A stretch of 64,000 bases of DNA, taken from Tetradesmus obliquus (lineage: Eukaryota > Chlorophyta > Chlorophyceae > Sphaeropleales > Scenedesmaceae). The notes below the pieces were generated by a model. It was given only the letters and a program-made list of their open reading frames with translations. It was not told where the DNA came from and did not search any database. Shown piece after piece: positions 45,101 through 54,691 of this stretch. Made by a program: the position numbers and the translations under genes. Positions within the stretch are counted from its first letter, which is position 1; every line of letters starts with the position of its first letter. The stretch spans positions 248,001-312,000 of the forward strand of contig CP126195.1 of the NCBI GenBank assembly GCA_030272155.1, given 5' to 3'.

Positions 45101-46499
45101 TGATTGTATCAGCTGGAGCGGCATCCGCCCTGGCGACCACAGCATGCATGCTGGCTGGATGCAGAGTATGATTGGGCGGTATGCGCGCTCACCAACGTAA
45201 TTGTTGCCAGTTAGTGCCTTGACACGCTGCCACACTGGCCGTGCATCACTGCTGCTGCTGTTGCTGTTGCAGGCAGGCACTGCCGACTGGGTGGACGATG
45301 ATGCTGCCTTGTCAGGCTACACGGTGGTCAATGCACTGCCAGACCTGGAGGGAGTGCCGCCAGCTCTGCTGCGCGCAGCAGCCATGGCAGCAGCACAGCA
45401 ACCGCCAGTCAAGCCGGCAGCAGCAGCAGGTGCCTCGGACGAAGCAGCTGCAGCAGAAGGCGCTGCTGAAGCTGCTGCACCTGCAGAGGCAACAGCAGCT
45501 GCAGATGGTGCTGCTGAGAAGCAGCCGCAAGCAGAAGCTCTGCTGGCGGAAGGGCAGCAGGAAACTGCACCAGCAGCTGCAGCAGTGGCAAAGGATGCAG
45601 GCAAAGGGGCTGTGGCGGCTGTGGCTGCAACCACAGCAGCTGCGGCGGCTGCTGGCGCTGCTGCTGTTGCACTTGGCAGCAGGGAGACCAGCAGCGATGC
45701 TGCTGCTGCTGCTGCTGAGCCAGCAGCTACAGCAGCAGATGCGGCTGCTGAGCCAGCAGCAGCAGCAGAGGCAGAGGCAGCACCAGTCGAACCAGCTGCT
45801 ACTGCTGCAGTGCCTGCTGCAGGTGCCGCTGGTGCTGATGCGGACGCCTTTGGTGATGATGCATTTGGGGACAGCGCGTTCGCCCCTGAAGCAGCAGCAG
45901 CAGCAGCAGAAACTCCTGCAGAACAGCCAGCAGCAGAGCCTGAAGCCAGCGAGGCAGCAGTCGCAGCAGCAGATGAGGCGGATGCAGATGCACTTGCAGC
46001 GCCAGATGCTGCAACAAAAGAGGCTGCGGCAGAGCTTCCTGCAAGTGCCGTGTCAGCTGAGCCCTCCCAGCTAGCCTCACCAGCAGATGCAGCAGCAGCT
46101 GCTGGCATCAGCATAGAGCCTCCTGCAGAGAGGCACTTTGCTGATGAAGATGACTCAGACATAACCTCCCCAATGGGCCACAACCTCATGTCAGCAGTGC
46201 CCGGCGCAGCAGGCAGCAGCGCTGCTGCAGGCGGTACGCCTGTTGTTATCGGTGGGCTGGCAGGGTTTGACCCCTCGCTGTACCGCCTCAACACAGATCA
46301 GCGCCAGCTGGCCACGCAGTACAGTATGGACAGCAGCTATGCAGGCAGCATGGCTGGTGGGGCGGCGGCAGGTGGGACAGGTGCCAGCAGCAGCAATGGC
46401 TTTGGTGATGATGCGGCGTTTGGTGAGAGCAGCACGCCTGGTGGGGAGGATGGCAAGGCAGCAGGCAGCCTCATGGGCTTTGAGGACAATGCATTCTAG
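38700..46499 (+). CDS. EH-domain endocytic protein, AtEH1/Pan1 (TPLATE complex) type
   Basis: Fourteen exons join in phase to 1,107 residues: 38700-38825, 38978-39061, 39589-39801, 40166-40462, 40728-40919, 41137-41451, 41697-41776, 42122-42227, 42705-42782, 43108-43180, 43374-43597, 44139-44258, 44848-45036 and 45273-46499. EH domain 1 is at the N-terminus (FRLADEDRDGGVGGAEAVRF); EH domain 2 is near residues 215-300 (FAAVDTDRDGFAKGGECFPV). Pro/Gly/Gln-rich linkers with TGGY/TGG repeats surround them. A coiled coil covers roughly residues 435-670 (ALEKEKQERQVAADAAAAK). A block resembling the plant EH1 region follows (GTADWVDDDAALSGYTVVNA). The C-terminal 400 residues are Ala/Glu-rich and acidic, ending MGFEDNAF. 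Plant EH1/Pan1 proteins work in clathrin-mediated endocytosis. The stop is TAG. Introns carry echoes of exons 3, 5, 12 and 13. Confidence 0.9.
39462..39519 (+). repeat. Echo of the EH-protein exon 3 start
   Basis: GCAGGCCAGTGGTGGCAGGC and ATGCCAGACCAGGC repeat the junction at 39585-39630 for about 50 nt, 121 bp upstream of the real exon. Confidence 0.85.
40551..40595 (+). repeat. Echo of the EH-protein exon 5 start
   Basis: CAGGGCGCGGAGTGCTTTTC followed by TTCATCA repeats the acceptor and about 30 nt of exon 5 (40725-40757), 168 bp upstream of it. Confidence 0.75.
43831..44100 (+). repeat. Three echoes of the EH-protein exon 12 start
   Basis: CAGCTGGACAGCGGCAAGAA-type segments begin at 43834, 43922 and 44008; the real exon begins at 44139. 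The third copy extends about 70 nt into exon sequence (GAGCGCATCGCCGACCTGGA). The two earlier ones break after about 35 nt. Spacing is 88, 86 and 131 bp. Confidence 0.9.
44547..44790 (+). repeat. Two echoes of the EH-protein exon 13 start
   Basis: GCCAAGCTGAGCGCAGCGCA and about 60 further nt of exon 13 occur at 44553 and 44700, with the real exon at 44848. Spacing is 147 and 148 bp. The spacer (CTTCCTCTGCAATCC ... CTGCAG) is also shared. Both copies stay open through LGEVGxLLG but lack a donor. Confidence 0.9.
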
Positions 46500-46819
46500 C
46501 GCTTTCGAAGTGCTGCAAGTTGCACATGTCGTCCTTGCCTGGGATCCTACTGGCATGCATTGATTCTGGATGCATCCAGCCATGGCTTGCGGCGCTCGCT
46601 GCGGCTGTTCTGTTGTATGTGAGGCTGGGTGCAAGCCAGTGGCGGCTGGGCCTGAGCGGCAGGAGGCCTCAGAGCGGGTTTCAGGCCGCCGACAGCAGTC
46701 AGGGACGGACACAAAGCCTTGCAGCATGGCGTGTGAGGTGACCATAAGGGTGTAAGCATAAGTATGCTTGTTACAGCGTGTTGTCTTCTGTCCAACACTC
46801 GCTTTCATCATCTATACGT

Positions 46820-46824
46820 TGTAA
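46820..46824 (+). terminator. TGTAA polyadenylation signal for the EH-domain gene
   Basis: TGTAA about 320 nt past the stop codon, in the first part of the gene-free stretch. Confidence 0.4.
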
Positions 46825-47359
46825 ATGAAGCTCGAGGCCGATGCGAACACCAGCAGCTGTTGGTCAGGGATCCAACCATTATCTACACTAAGCAGGGTCA
46901 TTCTGTTGCTGCTTGTTTAAACCTCAACTTGGGGTACAACACACACGTGGGGTACAACGTACTAACTGGCAGTCAGGTTCGCCTGGTTGCTGTGTATGGC
47001 CAGCCAGTAAGGTTTTGCTCCCCCTGGTAACATAAAGAACCCTCTAGATGACAGCCCATGCCAGCCCACCAACATATAACAACTAACCAGCAAACCCACA
47101 ATCACCAGCAACAAGGGTAGCGTGAAAAGGTTAGAAGCGCACCACTTTGGCGACGCGCTGCATGCTTAGACCGTCTATTTGTGACAAATTTGGAACAGCA
47201 AAACTTGGGCCATCTATAGAGGTGCACCATTCATCAGCTTGGCGAACTCCGCCAAGCTGATGAATGGTGCACCTGTATAGTATGCATGATAACAGTCTGG
47301 CCCTATATGACATCTGGCCCTCGCGTGCATCATGCAGGGCAGAAGCCGGTGAGCTGCGT
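46825..47359. other. Convergent intergenic region with a long hairpin
   Basis: No coding exon supported. Lies between the 3' ends of the EH-domain and papain-LRR genes, and includes the inverted repeat at 47214-47280. Confidence 0.5.
47214..47280. repeat. Near-perfect inverted repeat, 25-bp stem and 5-nt loop
   Basis: AGGTGCACCATTCATCAGCT plus TGGCG at 47220-47244 pairs perfectly with 47250-47274 around the loop AACTC. Outside it CTATAG and GTATAG extend the pairing to 31 bp with one mismatch. It lies between two converging genes. Confidence 0.95.
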
Positions 47360-47461
47360 CCCGCTCAGCACATGCCCTGCCACATCATCATCATGTTACC
47401 CGCTCAGCACATGCCCTGCCACATCATCATCATGTTACCCGCTCAGCACATGCCCTGCCAC
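47360..47461 (-). repeat. 39-base tandem repeat across the stop codon of the papain-LRR gene
   Basis: Units starting with CCCGCTCAGCACATGCCCTG lie at 47360 and 47399, with a partial third at 47438-47461. The third is coding (GHVLSG). The stop codon at 47437-47435 belongs to the second unit, and the remainder lies in the 3' UTR. Confidence 0.9.
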
Positions 47462-50400
47462 GTATGACTTTGCAGCTTCAAGGCTTGACTGCCAGGCGCG
47501 GGGCAAGCAGCCGGTGAGGCCTTGGTTACTGTGCAACCACAACTCACGCAAGTTCAGCATACTTGACCATGAAGCCGGCACTGTGCCACTGAAGTGGTTG
47601 TCTGCTAAGCCGATTGACACAAGTTGAGTAAGGGACTGGTAGCTCTCTGGCAGCGTGCCCACCAGCAAGTTTTCTTCTAGGCTTAGCCATTGGACTTGGA
47701 GCAGGCTGCTCAGCGTGCTTGGAAGCGTGCCTGTCAGCTGATTGGCATCAAGCGCGAGTGTCCTGAGGTTCCGCAACTGGCTCATTGTGGAGGGGATACT
47801 GCCAGTCAGCGCATTGTGAAAGAGGCTCAACTCGTGCAGGAATGCCAGCTTTTTAAAGCTGTCAGGGATATGGCCAGTGTGTTGGTTGTTGTCGAGGTAC
47901 AATGCCCGCAAGTCTTTCAGGGAGCCGAAAAAAGGAAGGAACGCTGCCCACCAAACGGTTGTGATTGAGACGCAAATCTTGCATGGATGTCAGCGCACCA
48001 AAAGTGTCAGGAATGCGGCCTGTGAGTTGGTTGTCAAACAGGTACAACCTTTGCAAGTCTTTCATGTTGCCCAAAGAGGCAGGGATAGTGCCCGCCAACA
48101 AGTTGGAAGACAGCAGCAAGTCTTGCATGGATGTCAGCGCACCAAAGTTGTCAGGGATGCGTCCTGTGAGTTGGTTGTCATAAAGACACAACCTCTGCAT
48201 ATGTTTCATCGTACCCAAAGAGGCGGGGATGTCACCAGCCAATGCGTTTGTGGACAGCTCCAGATCTTGCATTGCAGTTAGCGCGCCAAAGGTGTCAGGG
48301 ATGACGCCTGTCAGTTTGTTGCCGTAGAGGTACAGCACCCTCAAACCCGTCAGGTTGCCCAATGTCGAAGGGATGCTGCCAACCAGCCCATTTTGGGTCA
48401 GCCGCAAATCTCGCAAGGACCCCAGTGCTCCAAAGCGTGTTGGAATGCTGCCTGTCATCTTGTTGTTCCACAGGTACAGCAACCTCAGGTTTGGCAAACT
48501 GCCCCAAGAGGTTGGCATGCTGCCACTAACGCTGGTGTGACCTATTCGATGTCTTGCAGCTGCTGTAGTCGGGACCAGTCTGCTGGCAGGGCGCCGGAGA
48601 TGCCAGGCTGCTCAGCTAATGCAAAGGTTGTCAAGCTGCTCAAGCCTTGGAACGCAGCTGCAGGAGGCAGCTTCCCCTTCAGCCTAGTGGTTTGAGCTGA
48701 CCAGATTTGAAGGGCAGAGACTTGCCCGCTGGTAGTGCAAGACACACCTGTCCACGAGCAGTAACTGTTGTTGGCTCCAGCAGCTGCATACCATCCCTGC
48801 AAGACGCCATCAGTGTCGATGTGCGCCTTGATGCGCAACAAAGCAGCAACTTGACGATAGCCGTTGTCACCAGTGGCGCTTGCATCCAGCGCCGCCACCA
48901 GCAAGTTCCTTGCTGTGCTGCACACCCTGAAGATGCTGTGAAAGGCTGCTAAGTTGCGTAGATAGCCCGAATTATATGCCACTAGGTCCAACATGATCTG
49001 TGCTGGGTTGGCACTCGCCGATGCGCTTTCTAGCGTGGCCAGCAAGGAGTGCAGCTTCACAAGGCGCATCCGTCCTTTCACCTTGTACAGCACACACTGC
49101 GTACTGTTGACTGGCGCTGAAGCAGTCTGGTTGCCCGTTCGAATTCGTAGCAATTGCCGTGCTTTGGCCTGCTTTGCAGCTTCTGTCTTAGGCCCAAACT
49201 GGATGGCGTAAGTGTAGTCTGGAGGCATGCCATACGCTGCTCCATAGGTCATGCGAAACGTGCCATCACACCCCCAGGAAGCGCCCCAGCTGCATTCATA
49301 CAACGCAGTTTAAGGACAACAGAGTTCTAGTGTCAAGCTACATCCTGTTTTTGCTTGGATGTGCAAGGAACGCTTGCAAGCAAAATGGAGTAGAACCTCG
49401 CCTTCCTCTTTCTCTTCCTCCTCCTCCTTCCGCAACAGTAATGTGCGAGGCCCAATGGCGACGCTGCTTTGGTTGGATGGCAACATGCTGGTGACGATGA
49501 AAGTCCAAGCTCAGCATATTCTCTGGGTTGCAATGTGAGCACACAAAGCTATGCAGCAGAGTGTGCAGCGCGCGCACGGCGTGGCTGCTTCTCACTATGC
49601 TAGCTACATGCAGCCGCACCTGTTCTTGCAGAGCCACCAGCCTTCACCTGTGTTGTTCGCAGCGTCTCTCCAGCCATAGCAGAACGCTGCGTGCCAGTCA
49701 GGCTCTTCGCTAGCCGATGCATCTGCATCATAAGGCGTCGTGCAGTTCAAGAATTCGAACGCTGGCAGGCTGGCCAGCGCTGTGAGCACGCCTCCATTCA
49801 GCATGATGGCTTGTTTCACTTTGGCAACCGTGTCCACTGCACTGCCATCATAGGCCATGCTGAATGCTGCCCCTGCAGGTGCACACACGGTTTGGGGTGG
49901 TGTGGGTTTGTGTCATGCAAACGGCGCATTTTTTTACTGCTAGTGCACTTCGTGGTTCCACACAACGCATCTCGAGTGCAGAGGCTCATATGGCTACCTC
50001 AGCTGCCAATAGCTTTGTGATTATGCTCACATAAGTATCATGTATTGTGCTTGCTGATCAAAGCAGCCAGGCAGCCGTACTGTGCAGCCCCACACAGTCG
50101 GTGAATGGCAATGACAGCAATGTTGTTGTGTAGACACAGCACTGCATGCATGCGCATGAGCAGCCTTCAACCCGCCATCATTTTGGCAAAGGCATCGTCA
50201 CAACATCCAGTGAAAGCCAAATATTGTTCATTCGGCGCATTTGCGAGAGCATGTTCAGCTAGTTTCCTATGTTACCCTGTGTTGGCGGCGTCCCTACCTG
50301 CAGGCCAATCAGTGTTCGCTGCAGCGCACGTGTCGCCCACAACACAATTCCCTAGGGGGCCAGCTGCGTAAGGGTAGCAGTCACGTGACGCAAGGCGGCC

Positions 50401-52147
50401 AAGCCTGCGCACATTGCCTTTGAGCCCCACATAGGAACCTCCGCTGTTGCAGTCTATAGGGTCTGTCATTCTGCAGTACACAGAGACAGCAGGTCCTGAT
50501 AGAATACATGCTCAATGTGAGCTGCACATTGTAGCTTGTGGCAGCGGCAGACTGCAGCCACCTTCATCGCTTCGCATCGCTGTCAAGCAGCTGTTGCACC
50601 TGCCCATGTGTCTCAAGAACAGCTGGCCAGCAGCGGCGCATAGCGCATACACATATTTCATCACATGCAATCCACCTCAGAGACCATATGAGCCCCATGT
50701 CTGCTATGCACACCGTGCATTACATGTTTCGCACCTGCAAAAGCTGATGTATTGCTCTGACAAACTGAGGTGTGACCAGCTCTGCTGCTTGTAGACATTC
50801 ACTGCTGCCTCTGCAGCAGCTGTCAAGGCGAACCCAGTGCAAGCCGCACAATCCCTCTGATCCTGCAGCATGTGAGTAGCAACCCCATCTAGTGGTTGCA
50901 AAAGGGACGGGCAGTGCACAAATCCACAGATATCTGATGCTGCTGGACTGGAGCGAGCCACTGTTCTGCAGGCTCACAAGCACAATTGCTTGCACAAGAA
51001 CCCCTTGGCAAGCTGTTCAAAGACGCCAATACTTAAGAAAATTGACATGTAAGTGCAGCCGCTATTTCAGAGGAAGAGCTATGTAACATTAACACGTGTT
51101 ACCCAAGATCAACCTGTCGCTGTCAGTAGTGCATGCTGTAACAACCAACACATACATGTGCTTGTCAGACACGCAAGTGACGGCACAGCATGCACTGCCG
51201 CATCAACAAGATAGTGTGCTGCACTGCAAAGTATGCTGGGCCCCACCTGCGCTGGTGAGATGTAAGCAAAGCCTCCCGTATCTGCACTGCTGTTGGAACT
51301 GTATGCAGCAGGCAGCACAGCCATCAGCAAGGCATCCAAGCAGCTGAAGGAGACGCGAGTGCTGTTGCATGCCACTTCTGCCACCTTGGTCGCTGTTGTT
51401 GCTCCCAGATTCTGCAGTTTCCTGCGGATGTCTCCCCAGCGCATGTAGCTCCTCTTTGTTCGATTGCGCGGCGTCTTGATGAAGTGGTCATGGTACCTCA
51501 GCCCCGTCCCGCGACTGCAGTACAAGACACCCTCCGCCACTTTCTGCACAAAGCCCTTGTTGCATCTGACACCGCAGCTGTAGCCATTGAGGGTCCTCAC
51601 ACACGTGGGCTGGCCATTGGTGACTGGGTCGCAGGGCTTGCAGCTGCTCCCGCACCTGTCGGCTGTGCTGCAGTCCAGCGACTGCTCGAGAATACGTGAG
51701 AAGGCTCCTGCAGTAGGATGGGTGCGCAGAAAGCAGAGGGTATCTGATTGCAAGGACTAGTCACCGTTGGCACAGCTACAACGCTAGAACAGCCTCATAC
51801 AATCGCATGTGCTGGCTGATCTTTGTGGTTTCCAAAAGCTGCCGTGCAACAGAGTTCTGTGCTGAGCTAAAAGTGACGGCCGCCCCTGCTGCAGCACTGA
51901 CCACAGGCCTATTCCCAACGCTTCTGTCTGCGGCGCTTGGTGTGTGATGCCTCACAGCTGCACAACAGCACTGTCAGGCATTTGCAGTAAGACTAACAGC
52001 GAAAACTGCTGTGATGCTCACAGCAGGCGCACACCGTCGACATGCGTTTGGCACACATCTCTTGCTACACACCTGTCACCTCTGCTCCATGCACGCTGCC
52101 CTTGCTGGCCAAGGTGGTGGCTGCCAGGCTGCCCACCAAAATAACAC
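47435..52147 (-). CDS. Secreted papain-type cysteine protease fused to leucine-rich repeats
   Basis: Minus-strand exons: 51707-51247, 50862-50735, 50470-50298, 49872-49620 and 49289-47435; weaker candidate 5' exons lie near 52147-52080 (LVGSLAATTLASKGSVHGAE) and 51950-51790. A Cys-rich module (CGSSCKPCDP, CVRTLNGYSCGVRC) comes first. A C1A peptidase fold follows: DQRDCAACTGFAL with the catalytic Cys, CNSGG, DCYPY, the catalytic His in DWHAAFCYGW, and, across a splice junction, the catalytic Asn in WWLCKNSWGASWG. Then comes an LRR cap (GVLQGWYAAAG, YCSWTGVSC) and about eleven plant-type repeats such as LYLYGNKLTGVIPDTFGALT. Function of the fusion is unknown; extracellular or vacuolar is likely. 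Two single-base frame breaks sit in homopolymers at about 48540 (an A short) and about 47930 (a T extra). The reading on both sides is excellent, so sequencing error is plausible. Confidence 0.82.
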
Positions 52148-54036
52148 CTGCAGCTCAGAACAAACTTAATCATCATGTGACCTGATGATTGACGTGAGAG
52201 AATATTTTGGAACTGCATACAGTTGCAATGCTGCTTGAATGACATTGAACGTGACAATGAATGACTGCTCCACAACAGCAGTGCTGCACCGCAACTTGAA
52301 GAGACTTCACAGGCCACAATTCATAGCAACAGTTGATTCCTATTTTTTCTCAAAGCCTTCTGATAGGAAACGTCACCAGCACAGGATATACTCACCAAGC
52401 AGCAGCCTGAGGGTCACGCATCTCACAGCACCGACGCTAAGTGGACGCCATGTGGCCATCAAACAGCCACCAAACATGTTGCTACGGTCCTGCACTCACA
52501 GACGCGAGAGTGAATTGAGCTTGCAAGTGACTCTGCTGCTACATCTGCACACCCAATCATGGGCAACAAGATGAGCTGCACTTCTGCAGAATGAGCTGCA
52601 CTTCAGCTGAGGCAAGCTGCACCTGCAACCTTGCAGCAGTGCAGGCTAGCACCAGGACACTATTGTGCAACCACCTCCAGATGTTTCAGTGGCTTTGTGG
52701 ACTGTACCAGCTGAGATTCCTTAGAGGCAATAGCCCTTGACTGAACATGAACATGCCCCGTCTGCCGCATTGAAGTTCCGTGTGCTTGCCTGCACGCTTG
52801 CTGCGTGTTGGTGTAACCCGCTTGATCTAACCCAGGCGACTGAAACCTTTGTGGAAAGCCTTCTCCAGGGAACAACCCCAGTTCCTGCGGTTGCGTCTAT
52901 CCCGGGCCGTAAGGAGTGGTTTCGAAATGCTGAAGGGTAGTATGTGTAGCGGTCCGATTTAGCCAGCAATAACTAGGTGTTCAAATAATTGTGTCTTGCT
53001 GTGAAGCTTCCGGTATGTGGTGACGGGGCCCAGTAAAAAGTAAAGGTAGCCTCTTGCAGGAAGTCTGAACAGCACGTCACTTCTGCTGCACACACAGGTG
53101 TTAAACTTCAGCCACAAAACGACAATGCAGCATCTTGAATGTATAACAAGGACACCAACGGCAGCATTCATGCGCTCAGCTGCGCTACACCATCAGAGCA
53201 GCAATGCCACTTGCACTGTTCATCACCCTTGCTAGCGCTAGCAGTCAAGTACCCACGAAAAAGGTTGCAGGAAAAACAGCAAATTTGTGTGTACCTTGAC
53301 GCCTCTAAAGCCAGCCCTGGCCATGGTGCCGCCTCGTTCTTTAGCTGGCATGCGACAGAGCTCAGCTCTGTTCAGTGCCACAGTGAACCACTACCGCGTG
53401 CGGTATGCCGTCATCATGACTACGCACACGACCGATGCCTGCTTTTGCTGGTGCAGCAACAGCCCCACAGCACCTACAGCAGCTACAGCAGTCAGTAACA
53501 AAAGCTTATGAGGGTTGCAAGACTTGGTTGACAGCGGGACTGTATGCCTAGCTGTCTGAGCTGAACATGCCCGTGCCTAGGCTTCTTCCATACAGTAAAG
53601 TGTTATGAACATCTGGCCCCTTGGCTGACTGCTGCGCAGGCAGCAGCTCCTTCAAAGCCCAGATACAATGGACGCTGCAGCCGCGGCTGCACCCACAGCA
53701 GCTAATGCGGCTGTTGGCACGCCTGCTGTTGCGCTTAGCGGCAGGGAGACCAGGAGCAATGATGCCGCTGCTGCGGAGCTTGTCTTGCATGGTTTGGCTG
53801 ATGTGAAATGCCTTCGATATTGTGAAGCTCAGCACATAGCAATGACTGATTGGCACACCATTTTGTGCCGCCAGCCTGAATAAGGGCTGTTATGCACCAC
53901 CACCAACACTGCGACTGAGGTGGCTTCACTTGTTGGTGGCATGCACCAAGGCACCAACATGTTCTGCCAAGAGTGGCACAACATGATGAGCTGTGATCAC
54001 TAAATATGCAACAGCTGCCTGCAGAAGATTCGGCAA
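52148..54036. other. Intergenic region of unusual composition
   Basis: No gene assembled. Nearly free of CTG runs between 52300 and 53500. A minus-strand frame at 52969-52721 (SDRYTYYPSAFRNHSLRPGI) looks non-random but matches nothing I recognise. The right part holds a degraded copy of EH-gene sequence at 53668-53790. The promoter of the papain-LRR gene should lie at its left side. Confidence 0.4.
53668..53790 (+). pseudogene. Degraded fragment resembling the EH-protein last exon
   Basis: GCACCCACAGCAGCTAATGC, CCTGCTGTTGCGCTTAGCGG and CAGGGAGACCAGGAGCAATG align with 45625-45722 of the EH-protein gene (ACCACAGCAGCTGCGGCGGC, GGCAGCAGGGAGACCAGCAG). The peptide GTPAVALSGRETRSNDAAAA parallels GAAAVALGSRETSSDAAAAA. 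About 100 nt are shared at roughly 80% identity, without introns or further exon sequence. Confidence 0.6.
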
Positions 54037-54656
54037 TCAGAAGTTCCATACATTCAACGCCTCAACATCATAAGCAACTGCAGCGACACTGTCTGCTCCC
54101 TGGCCACAGAAAGCAGCACCAGTCAGCCGCTCGTTGTACTTGCAGACAGACAGCAGGCATGACGCCTGCAGCACAGCAGCAAAGAAACACAATGGTCAGC
54201 TGGCAGTTCATTGTTGTTGTTGCATACGCCAGTTTGCTCCACATGCGTTGAGCAGCTTCACTGCAGTTGTTGGTGAGAACAAGCAGCATTGCTTGCAGGT
54301 GAACGGTTGTGCATTTCTATGCCTGAAACTGTCATCTTACAAGCGTCTGCTGGACAAGGGCTGACTGACAAGCGGTATTTCTGCTTGCGCTCGAGGGGCA
54401 ATCTATCCCTGGGCCAAACCATGCCACACCACATACGCTGCCAGGCATGCACGGCAGCTTGCGTCAGCATCGTTCTATGTGCCTGCACAGCCCCCTCTCA
54501 CCTTCTGGCCACACATCGGCAGCGCCCACACGCCCAGTGTGCAGTCCTCTGCTGCTGTCGCCACCAGGTCCTTCACTGGGTGGATGTCCATGGCTGACAG
54601 CCAGCGGCTGGCAACAACCAGCTCACTGCGCAGGCGGGCATCCTTCTGTGGTGATG

Positions 54657-54691
<35 letters not shown>

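Noticed and set aside
45241-46294. Alternative long frames (Gln/Leu-rich plus frame, Ala/Ser-rich minus frame) across the last EH-protein exon
   Set aside because: They shadow the GC-rich Ala/Glu coding frame, which alone joins in phase with exon 13 and ends in a plausible acidic tail.
52721-53171. A gene on the minus strand upstream of the papain-LRR gene
   Set aside because: Two protein-like frames exist, but no start, splice logic or recognisable domain links them.
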